Shown piece by piece: positions 1 through 8,637 of a DNA stretch of 64,000 nucleotides (its first letter is position 1; the number at the start of each line of letters is the position of its first letter). The stretch spans positions 1-64,000 of the forward strand of contig NZ_JAEMUX010000006.1 in assembly GCF_016598475.1 (NCBI RefSeq), in the 5' to 3' direction. The notes under the pieces were generated by a model. It was given only the letters and a program-made list of their open reading frames with translations. It did no database searches and was not told the DNA's origin. Source of the stretch: Streptomyces adelaidensis (lineage in GTDB: Bacteria > Actinomycetota > Actinomycetes > Streptomycetales > Streptomycetaceae). The position numbers and the translations under genes were made by a program.

Positions 1-5
1 TGTGG

Positions 6-38
6 CTGGGGCCACCTTCCTCAAGAAGGTGGCCCCAG
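6..38. terminator. Hairpin terminator downstream of the SPFH gene
   Basis: A perfect 13-bp inverted repeat (6-18 with 26-38, 7-nt loop) lies just beyond the stop codon of the minus-strand SPFH gene. It has no clear U-run, which is common for Streptomyces terminators, and could work in both directions. Confidence 0.75.
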
Positions 39-61
39 TCGCGTATCGACGTATCCGGATG

Positions 62-1024
62 TCAGTCGGTGATCGACGGCTTCTCGCGGCGGTCGGAGCC
101 GCCGTCGTTCCGTCCGCCCGAGCCGCCCGAACCACCGCCCGGGTTGCCGAAGTTGCCGAAGTTGCCCATGGCGCCGGAGAGGCCCTTGAGGGCGTCGCCG
201 ATTTCGCTGGGGACGATCCAGAGCTTGTTGGCGTCGCCCTCGGCGATCTTCGGGAGCATCTGGAGGTACTGGTAGGAGAGGAGCTTCTGGTCCGGGTCGC
301 CGGCGTGGATGGCCTCGAAGACCGTGCGGACCGCCTGGGCTTCACCTTCGGCGCGCAGGGCCGCCGCCTTCGCCTCACCCTCGGCCCGCAGGATCTGGGA
401 CTGCTTCTCACCCTCGGCGGTGAGGATGGCCGCCTGGCGCGTACCTTCGGCGGTGAGGATCGCGGCACGCTTGTCACGGTCGGCGCGCATCTGCTTCTCC
501 ATCGAGTCCTGGATGGAGGTGGGCGGCTCGATCGCCTTCAGTTCGACGCGGTTGACGCGGATGCCCCACTTGCCGGTGGCCTCGTCGAGGACGCCGCGCA
601 GGGCCGCGTTGATCTCCTCGCGGGAGGTCAGGGTCCGCTCCAGGTCCATGCCACCGATGATGTTGCGGAGCGTGGTGACGGTGAGCTGCTCGATCGCCTG
701 GATGTAGCTGGCGACCTCGTAGGTGGCCGCGCGGGCGTCGGTGACCTGGTAGTAGATGACCGTGTCGATGTTCACGACCAGGTTGTCCTGGGTGATCACC
801 GGCTGGGGCGGGAACGGCACGACCTGTTCGCGCAGGTCGATGCGGTTGCGGATGGAGTCGATGAACGGGACGACGATGTTGAGGCCCGCGTTGAGCGTGC
901 GTGTGTAGCGGCCGAAGCGCTCGACGATCGCGGCGCTCGCCTGTGGGATCACCTGGATGGTCTTGATCAGGGCGATGAAGACCAACACCACCAGAATAAT
1001 CAGGACGATGATGATCGGTTCCAT
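62..1024 (-). CDS. SPFH/band 7 (stomatin-like) membrane protein
   Basis: A 320-aa protein with one N-terminal membrane segment (about residues 3-21), followed by a band 7/SPFH domain (about 25-190). An Ala/Glu-rich helical stretch with repeated AEGE units (about 190-235) is typical of the QmcA/stomatin coiled coil. The C-terminal tail is Gly/Asn/Ser-rich. Members oligomerise at the inner membrane and organise membrane microdomains or FtsH-type proteases; the exact role here is not visible. The NfeD-like gene lies directly upstream on the same strand, and SPFH-NfeD pairing is a recurrent arrangement, so the two products probably work together. Confidence 0.93.
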   Translation of the reverse strand: MEPIIIVLIILVVLVFIALIKTIQVIPQASAAIVERFGRYTRTLNAGLNIVVPFIDSIRNRIDLREQVVPFPPQPVITQDNLVVNIDTVIYYQVTDARAATYEVASYIQAIEQLTVTTLRNIIGGMDLERTLTSREEINAALRGVLDEATGKWGIRVNRVELKAIEPPTSIQDSMEKQMRADRDKRAAILTAEGTRQAAILTAEGEKQSQILRAEGEAKAAALRAEGEAQAVRTVFEAIHAGDPDQKLLSYQYLQMLPKIAEGDANKLWIVPSEIGDALKGLSGAMGNFGNFGNPGGGSGGSGGRNDGGSDRREKPSITD

Positions 1025-1182
1025 CGTTACTCCCCGTGCCCTTCTCCGCCGTGGCGCTTCCTGAAGATCTTATGCCTGTTCGGACTGTTGAAGATCTTGC
1101 TGGTCGAGTCTGGCAGAACAGGGCCTGCCAGGTGGGTCGTTCAGTCAGTTCTTCGCATCGTCTCTCGCGGGATTCGCCGAGG

Positions 1183-1614
1183 TCACATGACGATCGCCGT
1201 GGCTCCCTCGATCTCCACCACGTCCACTTCCTGACCCACCTCGTAGGCGAGTCCGGTGTCGAGGGCGCGGGCCGACCAGACTTCGCCGTTGAGCTTGATA
1301 CGGCCACCCGCGCCGTCGACCCGTTCCAGGACGACTGCGTGTTTGCCTTTCAACGCGTCGATCCCGGTGGCGAGTTGGGGCCGCTGGGCTCTGTGCCGGG
1401 CCGCGATGGGCCGTACGACGGCGATGAGGGCGACAGAGACGACCGCGAAGACGACCACCTGGAGTACGACACCACCACCCAGCCCCGCGGTCACCGCGCC
1501 GGCGACGGTGCCCAGGGCGAGCATTCCCAACTCGGGCATCGCGGTCACGACGAGGGCGATCCCGAGCCCGGCCGCGCCGATCAGCCACCACACCCATGCG
1601 TCGATACTGTCCAC
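1183..1614 (-). CDS. NfeD-like membrane protein
   Basis: About 143 aa from the GTG at 1614. Three to four hydrophobic segments fill the first two thirds, and the C-terminal 60 residues form a soluble beta-rich domain ending in ATAIVM, as in the OB-fold of short NfeD proteins (NfeD1b type). These act as partners of SPFH proteins, and the SPFH gene follows 158 bp downstream. The reading frame is open to an ATG at 1689. I prefer the GTG because it directly precedes the hydrophobic region, but no strong ribosome binding site decides it. Confidence 0.85.
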   Translation of the reverse strand: MDSIDAWVWWLIGAAGLGIALVVTAMPELGMLALGTVAGAVTAGLGGGVVLQVVVFAVVSVALIAVVRPIAARHRAQRPQLATGIDALKGKHAVVLERVDGAGGRIKLNGEVWSARALDTGLAYEVGQEVDVVEIEGATAIVM

Positions 1615-1759
1615 ATCGTCGATGGTAGAACCGCGATCGTCCTGCCGAACAGAGCGCACGGTCAGAGATCGCGTACAGAGGGCCGCCAAGTCAGGTACGC
1701 CCGGGCCGGGTTGTGGATCAGTGGAGCCCGACCGGCGGAAGATCGGGAGAACTTGGCGA

Positions 1760-2551
1760 TCAGGTGAGCGGCAGGCCCTGGGCGGTCCAGCGATCGCCGC
1801 GCTGCTCGACGACGAGCGGGAGGCCGAAGCAGAGGGAGAGGTTGCGCGAGGTGAGTTCGAGTTCGAGCGGGCCCGCGGCGAGGAGCTTGCCCTGGCGGAT
1901 CATCAGGACGTGGGTGAAGCCCGGGGGGATCTCCTCGACATGGTGCGTGACCATGATCATGGAGGGGGCGATCGGGTCGCGGGCGAGGCGGCCGAGACGG
2001 CGTACGAGGTCCTCGCGGCCGCCGAGGTCGAGGCCGGCGGCGGGCTCGTCGAGGAGGAGCAGTTCGGGGTCGGCCATCAGGGCGCGGGCGATGAGGGTGC
2101 GCTTGCGCTCGCCCTCGGAGAGGGTGCCGAACTTACGGTCCACGTAGTCGGTCATGCCGAGGCGGTCGAGGAAGGCGCGGGCGCGCTGCTCGTCGATCTC
2201 CTCGTAGTCCTCGTTCCAGGTGGCCGTCATGCCGTACGCGGCGGTGAGCACGGTCTGCAGGACGGTCTGGCGCTTGGGGAGCTTCTCCGCCATGGCGATG
2301 CCGGCCATGCCGATGCGGGGGCGCAGTTCGAAGACGTCCACGTGGCCGAGGGTGTCGCCGAGGATCGTGGCGGTGCCCTTGCTGGGGTAGAGGTAGCTGG
2401 AGGCGATGTTCAGGAGGGTGGTCTTCCCGGCGCCGTTCGGGCCGAGGATGACCCAGCGCTCGCCCTCCTTGACCGACCAGGAGACCTGGTCCACCAGAGC
2501 CCGGCCCTCGCGGACCACGGATACGTCCTCCAGCTCCAGAACATCGCTCAT
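1760..2551 (-). CDS. ABC transporter ATP-binding protein
   Basis: 263 aa. Walker A GPNGAGKTT at residues 37-45, an ABC signature LSEGERKR, Walker B LLLLDEPAAGLD, then a switch histidine in MVTHH. This is a complete single nucleotide-binding domain with no membrane domain. No permease gene is adjacent, so it either serves a transporter encoded elsewhere or belongs to the stand-alone actinobacterial ATPases. It is divergent from the 260-aa gene at 2702. Confidence 0.92.
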   Translation of the reverse strand: MSDVLELEDVSVVREGRALVDQVSWSVKEGERWVILGPNGAGKTTLLNIASSYLYPSKGTATILGDTLGHVDVFELRPRIGMAGIAMAEKLPKRQTVLQTVLTAAYGMTATWNEDYEEIDEQRARAFLDRLGMTDYVDRKFGTLSEGERKRTLIARALMADPELLLLDEPAAGLDLGGREDLVRRLGRLARDPIAPSMIMVTHHVEEIPPGFTHVLMIRQGKLLAAGPLELELTSRNLSLCFGLPLVVEQRGDRWTAQGLPLT

Positions 2552-2689
2552 GAGCGCGCTGTCTCCCCTTGCAGTGTCGGCCTGTCTCGGCTGTCGCGTA
2601 CGCCTGTGGTTGGAGCCACCGCCGGGTGGGCGCAGCCCTCGAGGAAATCTACGCCACCGGTCGGGCCGTCCATTCCATCGGTCGGTCCT

Positions 2690-2702
2690 TAGGGTGGGGG
2701 CA
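2690..2702 (+). promoter_or_regulatory. Candidate -10 box for leaderless transcription
   Basis: TAGGGT at 2690-2695 lies 6 nt before the ATG at 2702, so a transcript would begin at or next to the start codon. The G-run between them is too close to the ATG to serve as a normal Shine-Dalgarno site. Leaderless mRNAs are common in Streptomyces. No convincing -35 is visible. Confidence 0.4.
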
Positions 2703-3484
2703 TGCTCTCGGAACCACGCTCAGGACGCCTTGCCGCATGGGGAAATGCCCTTTTGGCCGGACTTGTCTCGCCGGATGACGCGGTGGTCGCCGTCGTCGGG
2801 GAGGACGCGGTGCACCGGGTGGAGGGGTTGCCCGGCGAGTCGGGGCCCGTCGGGCTGACGCTCGCGCTGGGGCGGCTGCGGGCGCTCGGGGTCACCGGGC
2901 TGCGGGTGGCTCTGCCGGCGCCGGGGCATCCGCTGGGGCTCAGCGGGCCGCCGGAGTTCAACAAGCGGGCACTGGAGGCGGAGGAGGCGGTCGTCTGCCA
3001 CGGGGGTGCGCTGGGGCTGGTGCCGGAGGTGTATTCGGTGGGGCCCGCCGGTGATGTGCATGTCGAGGTGGTGTGGCACTGCCTGGAGGTGCGGGAGGCG
3101 CCGCCCGCCGATGTGCCGTCCCTCGGGGAGGCCGAGCGGGAGCTGGCCGAGGCGTTGCGCGAGGCCACGGCGTTGTTGTCCCGGCTGGACGTGGCGGCGT
3201 CCGGGCCCGTGACCGAGGCCGCGATCGACGCGTACCGGGCTCGGGCCGAGCAGGGGCGGGAGGTGCTGGCGCCCGGATATCCGCCGCGCGCGGTACGGGT
3301 GCTGGAGCTGGCGCAGCGGGTCGGGCTGCTTGTCTCCGTGGCCCACGAGAACGGGGAGGGTGGCGCCGTGAGCGCCTCCGAGATGGCCTCGCGGACGGCC
3401 GCGCTGCGCCCGGTGGAGCGGACTGCTCGGCGGGCGCAGGTGGCGGCGTACAACGCGTTCGTGGAGGAGCGGGAGCGGGGCTGA
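2702..3484 (+). CDS. Conserved actinobacterial protein of unknown function
   Basis: 260 aa, soluble, no signal peptide and no motif I recognise. The N-terminal half (about 1-130) is beta-rich with many Gly and Val residues and a segment LRVALPAPGHPLGLSGPPEFN. The C-terminal half is helical, rich in Arg, Glu and Ala, and ends in charged helices. I do not know its function. It is a single-gene unit closed by the hairpin at 3502-3538. Confidence 0.85.
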   Translation: MLSEPRSGRLAAWGNALLAGLVSPDDAVVAVVGEDAVHRVEGLPGESGPVGLTLALGRLRALGVTGLRVALPAPGHPLGLSGPPEFNKRALEAEEAVVCHGGALGLVPEVYSVGPAGDVHVEVVWHCLEVREAPPADVPSLGEAERELAEALREATALLSRLDVAASGPVTEAAIDAYRARAEQGREVLAPGYPPRAVRVLELAQRVGLLVSVAHENGEGGAVSASEMASRTAALRPVERTARRAQVAAYNAFVEERERG

Positions 3485-3501
3485 GGTCTTCGGCGGCGTG
3501 G

Positions 3502-3538
3502 AAGGGCCCCGCGAACCTCCTGGGTTCGCGGGGCCCTT
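3502..3538. terminator. Bidirectional terminator hairpin
   Basis: A perfect 16-bp inverted repeat (3502-3517 with 3523-3538, 5-nt loop) sits between the converging 260-aa gene and the chaplin-like gene. It lies 18 bp after the stop of the former and 14 bp after the stop of the latter, so it probably ends both transcripts. Confidence 0.85.
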
Positions 3539-3551
3539 GCACGGCGTGTGG

Positions 3552-3789
3552 TCAGTGGTGAGCCGTGACGTTGTAGGTGGGGTTGAGCAGGGCGATGAGG
3601 CTGGCGCTGAGGCCCTGGACGGTGAGGGGGACGTCGACCGGGACCTGGACGTCGAGGCCGGAGGCGACGCCCGGGGAACCCACGGCAGCGCTGTCGGCGA
3701 CCGAGTCGGCGACGGCGGCGCCGGACGATGCGCCAAGCGGCGAGACCGGCGACGGTGACCGTCAGGGCGGCCTTCTTGGCGATGTTCAT
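3552..3789 (-). pseudogene. Chaplin-like small secreted protein, frameshifted
   Basis: A strong AGGAGG site precedes an ATG at 3789 and the signal-peptide start MNIAKKAALTVTVAGLA. The same frame then turns into an Arg-rich run. One frame over, the sequence continues as GASSGAAVADSVADSAAVGS and then a chaplin domain (GSPGVASG, VQVPVDVPLTV, LLNP) that stops at 3552. The span is 238 bp, so removing one base near 3733-3741 restores a 78-aa protein, close to the 82-aa ChpE encoded 287 bp upstream. The restored domain has no cysteines, like ChpE. The second frame has no usable start codon before the domain. Either a recent inactivating indel or a sequencing error. Confidence 0.75.
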
Positions 3790-4017
3790 GAACTGCGTTC
3801 CTCCTGCGTCGTACGGGTCCGACCCGCCCGCGGGCCGTGCGCTGATCAACGCGGGGCGGACGGGTGGTGGCACGGAGGAACGGCGGGAGCTGCCTGTTCG
3901 ACGCATTCCGGCGATGAGGCGATGGATCGATAGAGCGATGGGACGACGAAAGCGGGGGGATGAGGAGACGGTGACGAGCGGGAGGTGATGAGGGGAAAGG
4001 GTGCCCGGAAATACCTG

Positions 4018-4049
4018 ACCGGCCTTCCGGAGGTGGCTGGAAGGCCGGT
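4018..4049 (-). terminator. Terminator of chpE
   Basis: An 11-bp perfect inverted repeat (4018-4028 with 4039-4049, 10-nt loop) lies 28 bp beyond the chpE stop codon. Confidence 0.7.
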
Positions 4050-4076
4050 GGTCACTGGTGCTCCGGGGCGGGAACG

Positions 4077-4325
4077 TCAGTGGTTGAGCCCCAGGTTGCC
4101 GAAGGCCGGGTTCAGGATGCCGACGACGTTGACGCTGTTGCCGACCGCGTTCACGGGGATGTGGACGGGGGCCTGGACGACGTTGCCCGAGAGGACACCC
4201 GGCGAGCCGATGGCCTTGCCGTCGGCGTGCGCACCACCGTCGGTGGCGGAGGCCATGCCGGCACCGGCGGCGACGAGGCCACCGGCCACCATCGTGACAG
4301 CGGCGGCCTTCTTCAGGTTCTTCAC
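4077..4325 (-). CDS. chpE: Short chaplin ChpE, hydrophobic aerial-hypha coat protein
   Basis: 82 aa from the GTG at 4325: KNLKKAAAVTMVAGGLVAAG signal peptide, then a single chaplin domain containing GSPGVLSGN, VQAPVHIPVNAVGNSVNV and LNPAFGN. The two cysteines normal in chaplins are absent, which together with length and signal sequence matches ChpE of S. coelicolor as I recall it. Chaplins are secreted, assemble into amyloid-like fibrils and lower surface tension so that aerial hyphae can emerge. Here the gene is flanked by the chaplin-like pseudogene downstream and the response regulator upstream. Confidence 0.93.
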   Translation of the reverse strand: MKNLKKAAAVTMVAGGLVAAGAGMASATDGGAHADGKAIGSPGVLSGNVVQAPVHIPVNAVGNSVNVVGILNPAFGNLGLNH

Positions 4326-4482
4326 TTTGAGCCCTTCATCGCGATCACTGCGGCGGTCGCACGCAGCACGCACTGAAGAACGCCGGAGGTCCGGCAAGGA
4401 TGCGCCGTCCGGGTGACATACACCCGACGGTATGAATCTCAGTCCGGAGCGGAACCCTCCAGGTTGCCGGACAATCTGCCCA

Positions 4483-5124
4483 TCATCCGGTCATACCGTG
4501 GCGTACGGACCACAGGGCGGCCTGGGTTCGGTCCGCCAGGTCCAGCTTCATGAGGATGTTCGAGACATGGGTCTTGACCGTCTTCTCGGACAGGACGAGC
4601 GCACGGGCGATCTCGCGGTTGGATCGGCCGTCGGCGATCAGGCCGAGCACCTCGCGCTCTCGCTCGGTGAGCGAACCGCCTCTCCCCTGACCGGAGTTGG
4701 CCCCCTCCTGGGACAGGAGCACGCCGGCGACCTCCGATTGGAGGAGGATGTGTCCGGCGTGCACCGAGCGGATGGCGCCGGCGAGCGCGTCGGGGTCGAC
4801 GTCCTTGTAGACGTACCCGGCGGCGCCGGCTCGCAGGGCCGGGACGACCGTGCGCTGCTCGGTGAAGCTGGTGACGATGAGCACGCGCGCGGGGTTGTCG
4901 AGTTCGCGGAGCTTGCGGAGGGCCTCGATGCCGTCCATGCCGGGCATCTTGACGTCCATGAGGACGATGTCGGGCTTCAGCTCCTCGGCACGGGCGACGC
5001 CCTCGGCGCCGTCGGCGGCCTCTCCCACGACCTCGATGTCGTCCTGCACCTCCAGGAAGGTGCGCAGGCCTCGGCGGACCACTTGGTGGTCGTCGACGAG
5101 CAGCACTTTGATTACGTCAGCCAC
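4483..5124 (-). CDS. NarL/LuxR-family response regulator
   Basis: 213 aa. The receiver domain has acidic residues D11-D12, the phosphoacceptor D57 in VLMDVKMPG, the switch Thr in VTSFT, and a conserved Lys near 106. A GerE/LuxR helix-turn-helix fills about residues 148-213 ([15 protein letters not shown], then [16 protein letters not shown]). The GTG start at 5124 overlaps the upstream kinase stop by 8 bp, so the pair is translationally coupled and forms a cognate two-component system. It lies upstream of chpE on the same strand with a 157-bp gap, which leaves room for a separate chpE promoter. Confidence 0.94.
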   Translation of the reverse strand: MADVIKVLLVDDHQVVRRGLRTFLEVQDDIEVVGEAADGAEGVARAEELKPDIVLMDVKMPGMDGIEALRKLRELDNPARVLIVTSFTEQRTVVPALRAGAAGYVYKDVDPDALAGAIRSVHAGHILLQSEVAGVLLSQEGANSGQGRGGSLTEREREVLGLIADGRSNREIARALVLSEKTVKTHVSNILMKLDLADRTQAALWSVRHGMTG

Positions 5125-6262
5125 CGGGGACCTCCAACTCGATCGTGGTGCCCTTTCCGGGCGCCGATTCCACGGTCAGCCGGCCGCCGACCCCGCTCGC
5201 CCGGTCGCGCATGGAGACCAGGCCCAGGTGGCGGCCCGCGCGGCGTATGGCATGGGGGTCGAAGCCGCTGCCGTCGTCCGTGACCCGCAGGACGGCTCCG
5301 CCGCCGTGCCGGTCGAGGGTGACGTCGACCCGCTCGGCTCCCGAGTGCCGCAGGGCGTTGTGCAGTGCTTCCTGGGCGACGCGCAGCATGGCCTCCTCCT
5401 GGGCGGCGGGCAGCGCGCGGGCGCCGCGCCCGGAGAAGGTGACGCGGGCGCTGTGTGCCCGGTCCAGGACGTGGACCTGGGTACGCAGGGTGGCGACCAG
5501 GCCGTCCTCGTCGAGGCCCGCGGGGCGCAGCTCGACGACGGCGGCGCGCAGCTCCTCCGCGGCCTCGGCGGCGAGTGCGGCGACCTGATGGAGTTCGCCC
5601 TTGGCGCGCGAGGGGTCGCGGTCGACCAGGGTGGCTGCCGCCTGGGCGGTCAGGCGGAGGGAGAAAAGCTTCTGGCTGACGGCGTCGTGGAGTTCGTGGG
5701 CGAGACGGGAACGCTCCTCGGCGATGGTCAGCTCGCGGCTGCGCTCGTAGAGGCGGGCGTTGGTCAGGGCTATCGCGGCGTGCTGGGCGAGGATCGACAG
5801 CAGTTCCTCGTCGTCCTCGGTGAAGCCGCAGCCGCCCTGTGGCTTGGGGCACCGCTTGTTGGCGAGGAAGAGGGCGCCGATGACCTCGTCGCCGTCTCGG
5901 ACGGGCAGGCCCAGGAAGTCGACCAGGTCGGGGTGGGCGCTGGGCCAGCCCTCGAAGCGGGGGTCCTCGCGTACGTCGGCCAGGCGCTCGGGGGTGGCCT
6001 CGCGGAGCATCGCGGCGAGGATGCCGTGCTGGCGCGGGAGGGGGCCGATGGCCTTCCACTGCGCGTCGCTGACGCCGTCGACCACGAACTGGGCGAAGCC
6101 GCCGTGGTCGTCGGGGACGCCGAGCGCGGCGTACTCCGCGTCGAGCAGCTCACGCGCGGAGGCGACGATGGTCTTGAGGACGTCGCGCACCTCCAGGTGC
6201 CTGCTCATGGCCAGCAACGCGGCGCTCACCGCCGCGAGGCCGGACCGTGGACCTTGACTCAT
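5117..6262 (-). CDS. GAF-domain sensor histidine kinase (HisKA_3 type)
   Basis: 381 aa, no membrane segment, so a cytoplasmic sensor. A GAF domain spans about residues 20-170. The HisKA_3 dimerisation domain holds the phosphoacceptor H192 in AHELHD, followed by a HATPase domain with the N box ([12 protein letters not shown]), VTDDGSGFD and a G2 box near [11 protein letters not shown]. The layout resembles the kinase half of DevS/NreB-type sensors but with a single GAF; the ligand cannot be read. The 8-bp overlap with the downstream regulator makes them one operon. Confidence 0.93.
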   Translation of the reverse strand: MSQGPRSGLAAVSAALLAMSRHLEVRDVLKTIVASARELLDAEYAALGVPDDHGGFAQFVVDGVSDAQWKAIGPLPRQHGILAAMLREATPERLADVREDPRFEGWPSAHPDLVDFLGLPVRDGDEVIGALFLANKRCPKPQGGCGFTEDDEELLSILAQHAAIALTNARLYERSRELTIAEERSRLAHELHDAVSQKLFSLRLTAQAAATLVDRDPSRAKGELHQVAALAAEAAEELRAAVVELRPAGLDEDGLVATLRTQVHVLDRAHSARVTFSGRGARALPAAQEEAMLRVAQEALHNALRHSGAERVDVTLDRHGGGAVLRVTDDGSGFDPHAIRRAGRHLGLVSMRDRASGVGGRLTVESAPGKGTTIELEVPGG

Positions 6263-6331
6263 GGCCTCACCGTACCGGCGGGGTCCGACAACGCGGATCG
6301 GACCGCCGGAGGCCTCGGCCGGGCCGTCGGA

Positions 6332-6365
6332 CGTAGGCCGCAGACCTACGACCCGGACCTAGGTC
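6332..6365. promoter_or_regulatory. Candidate operator palindromes between the kinase and the SDR gene
   Basis: The divergent 244-bp region contains a 6-bp inverted repeat with a 7-nt centre (6332-6350, CGTAGG and CCTACG arms) and then a perfect 10-bp palindrome GACCTAGGTC at 6356-6365. NarL-family regulators bind such dyads, so autoregulation by the adjacent two-component system is plausible but is inference. Confidence 0.35.
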
Positions 6366-6506
6366 TCGTGGTCCGGCCCGCGGCCTAGGGCGAAGGGACC
6401 CGGCGCTCTGCGGCCCCCGTACGAGGCGGCGGGGGCGGTGCCGTTCCTACGTTGGGATCACCGTCGGCCCGGTCGGGCGGCGGTCGCGGACGAGGGGACG
6501 GATGTC

Positions 6507-7202
6507 ATGCCGGTGGCGATCATCACGGGGGCTTCGAAGGGGCTGGGCCGGGCGCTCGGTGCGGCTCTGGCGGAGCGTGGCTGGGATCTGGTGCTCGATG
6601 CCAGGACCGCCGAGGTCCTGGGCGAGGCGGCGAAGGAGCTGTCGGCGTACGGGACGCGGGTGGAGGCCCTGCCGGGGGATGTCACGGACGCCGGGCACCG
6701 GGCCGGGCTGGTGGCGGCGGCACGCGGGCTGGGCGGGGTCGACCTGCTGGTGAACAACGCGAGCGCGCTGGGCGCCGAGCCGCTCGTACGGCTTGAGGGG
6801 CTGGCCCTGGACGGGCTGCGGCGGGCCCTGGAGGTCAATGTGGTGGCGGCGCTGGGGCTGATCCAGGAGGCGCTGCCGCTGTTGCGGGCGTCCGGGGCGG
6901 GCGCGGTGATCGGCGTCAGCTCGGACGCGGCGGCCGAGGCGTACGAGACGTGGGGCGGGTACGGGGCCTCGAAGGCGGCGCTGGACCACATGTCGGCGGT
7001 GCTGGCGAAGGAGGAGCCGGGGCTTCGGGTGTGGGCCGTCGATCCCGGGGACATGGGCACGGATCTGTACGCGGCGGCCGTACCGGAGGACGACGATCCG
7101 CGGCCGAGCCCGGCGGGTGTGGTTCCGGCCTTTCTGCGGCTGCTCGACGAGCGGCCGGCCAGTGGGCGCTACGGGGCGCCGTCCCTGTTGGAGGGGCGAT
7201 GA
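6507..7202 (+). CDS. SDR-family oxidoreductase
   Basis: 231 aa, classical short-chain dehydrogenase: N-terminal cofactor motif TGASKGLG, NNAS in the middle, and catalytic YGASK near residues 157-161 with a Ser in SSDAAA upstream. The substrate is unknown. The ATG at 6507 is chosen because it directly precedes the first beta strand (MPVAIITGA) and follows a GAGGGGACGG ribosome site. The stop overlaps the queA start (ATGA), so the two genes are coupled. Confidence 0.9.
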   Translation: MPVAIITGASKGLGRALGAALAERGWDLVLDARTAEVLGEAAKELSAYGTRVEALPGDVTDAGHRAGLVAAARGLGGVDLLVNNASALGAEPLVRLEGLALDGLRRALEVNVVAALGLIQEALPLLRASGAGAVIGVSSDAAAEAYETWGGYGASKAALDHMSAVLAKEEPGLRVWAVDPGDMGTDLYAAAVPEDDDPRPSPAGVVPAFLRLLDERPASGRYGAPSLLEGR

Positions 7203-8338
7203 CGACGGCGGCGGTGGAGGTACCGGAGGAGTTGCACGCGCGCGTGCCCGCCGAGCAGCGCGGGCCCGGCCTCGACCGGGACGCCGTACGGCTGCTGGTG
7301 TCGCGCGGTTCGGAGGTGTCGCATCACGCGTTCGTGGCGCTGCCGCGGTTGCTGCGGGCCGGGGATCTGCTGGTCGTCAACACCTCGCCGACGCTGGCGG
7401 CGGCGGTGGACGGGACGGTCGGGCACGCGCGCGTGGTGGTGCATTTCTCGACGCGCGGCGACGACGGACGCTGGGCCGTCGAGCTGCGGGATCCGGACGG
7501 ACGGGGCACCACGCGTGCGCGTGCGGGCGGTCCGGCGGGGACGGAGGTGCGGCTGCCGGGCGGTCTGCGGCTGGTCCTGGAGGAGCCGTTGAGCGAGCGG
7601 GGTGAGCGGCTGTGGTGGGCGCGGGTGTCCGGAGGGGAGGTCGTCGGGGTGCTGGGGGAGCACGGGCGGCCCATTCGTTACTCCTACACGGAGCGGGATC
7701 AGCCGTTGGCGGTGTACCAGACGGTGTTCGCGCTGCCGTCGGCGGACGGGGCCGGGAGTGCGGAGATGCCGAGTGCGGGGCGGCCGTTCACGGCACGCCT
7801 GGTGGCGGAGCTGGTGAGCCGAGGGGTGCAGTTCGCGCCGGTCGCGCTGCATACCGGGGTGGCGTCGGCGGAGGCGCACGAGCCGCCGTATCCGGAGCGG
7901 TTCGCGGTGCCGGAGGCGTCGGCGCGGCTGATCAACGCGGCGCGGGCGAATCAGAAGAGGCGCGAAGCGCTTCCTCGGAAGGGTGGTGGTGGGAGACGGG
8001 CGGGCGGGCGGGTCGTGGCGGTGGGGACGACGGCGGTGCGGGCCGTGGAGTCGGCCACCGGGCCCGACGGCGTCGTACGGGCGCGGGAGGGCTGGACGGA
8101 GCTGGTGGTGACCCCGGAGCGCGGGGTGCGGGTGGTCGACGGGCTGCTGACCGGGCTGCACGAGCCGGAGGCCTCGCATCTGCTGATGCTGGAGGCGGTC
8201 GCGGGGCGGACGGCGATCGGCCACGCGTACGGCGAGGCGGTCGGGGGGCGCTACCTGTGGCACGAGTTCGGCGATGTGCATCTCATCCTGCCGCCGGAGG
8301 TGCCTCACACAGGGCATTGCGGCAGCAACTGCGGGTGA
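7199..8338 (+). CDS. queA: QueA-like S-adenosylmethionine:tRNA ribosyltransferase-isomerase
   Basis: 379 aa. The family transfers the ribosyl moiety of AdoMet to preQ1 in tRNA, giving epoxyqueuosine. Recognisable family segments are LLVVNTSPTLAAA, GRPIRYSYTERDQPLAVYQTVFA, GRPFTARLV, FAPVALHTGV, an AVGTTAVRAVES block, then ASHLLMLEAVAG and GHAYGEAVGGRYLWHEFGD. The N-terminal part is divergent from the proteobacterial enzyme and the GRPIRY segment matches family GRHIPY. No other queuosine genes are in the window, so its role in actinomycetes is open. The start overlaps the SDR stop. Confidence 0.88.
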   Translation: MTTAAVEVPEELHARVPAEQRGPGLDRDAVRLLVSRGSEVSHHAFVALPRLLRAGDLLVVNTSPTLAAAVDGTVGHARVVVHFSTRGDDGRWAVELRDPDGRGTTRARAGGPAGTEVRLPGGLRLVLEEPLSERGERLWWARVSGGEVVGVLGEHGRPIRYSYTERDQPLAVYQTVFALPSADGAGSAEMPSAGRPFTARLVAELVSRGVQFAPVALHTGVASAEAHEPPYPERFAVPEASARLINAARANQKRREALPRKGGGGRRAGGRVVAVGTTAVRAVESATGPDGVVRAREGWTELVVTPERGVRVVDGLLTGLHEPEASHLLMLEAVAGRTAIGHAYGEAVGGRYLWHEFGDVHLILPPEVPHTGHCGSNCG

Positions 8339-8637
8339 GCCCGCCGTCCGCGCGATGTGAGCCCACCCATAGGGTGTGCATCACTTACGAACCTCCTTAG
8401 GAGAGGCACACGGGTGGCATGAGCGGGAGTGATGGGTTGGTCTGTCCCATTTTGCCGCTTCCGGTGCAACTACCTGGGATCGTACGTCACACCTTTGCCA
8501 CACGATTTTGCGGCCGCTAAGAATGGCAGCCGTCGCTCGACGCCGCGGGTTCCTCCCGCGGCGTTTGTGCTGGAAGAGCTGTGTCCCCCACCCGGCACGA
8601 GAGCGACCTCCGCCCTATTCGAAGAGGTCCCTCACTC
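8339..8637 (+). promoter_or_regulatory. Promoter and structured leader of the SLT-fold gene
   Basis: This 299-bp gap has no gene. A plausible sigma-70 type promoter is TTGCCA (8495-8500), a 17-nt spacer, then TAAGAAT (8518-8524). The leader of about 110 nt then forms a perfect 10-bp hairpin (8540-8549 with 8555-8564) followed by a second hairpin, GACCTC (8605-8610) pairing with GAGGTC (8624-8629), which covers the ribosome binding site GAGG upstream of the ATG at 8638. Cell-wall lytic genes of Streptomyces often carry c-di-AMP (ydaO) riboswitches, but I could not match that consensus here. Confidence 0.45.

Noticed and set aside
2689..3906. 405-residue minus-strand open frame running through the 260-aa gene and the chaplin-like gene
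   Set aside because: Arg/Pro-rich shadow frame of high-GC DNA. Only its first residues (signal peptide start at 3789) are meaningful, and they belong to the frameshifted chaplin.
8339..8637. c-di-AMP (ydaO-type) riboswitch before the SLT-fold gene
   Set aside because: I looked for the conserved blocks of that riboswitch class and could not align them. Only hairpins and a masked ribosome site are supported.
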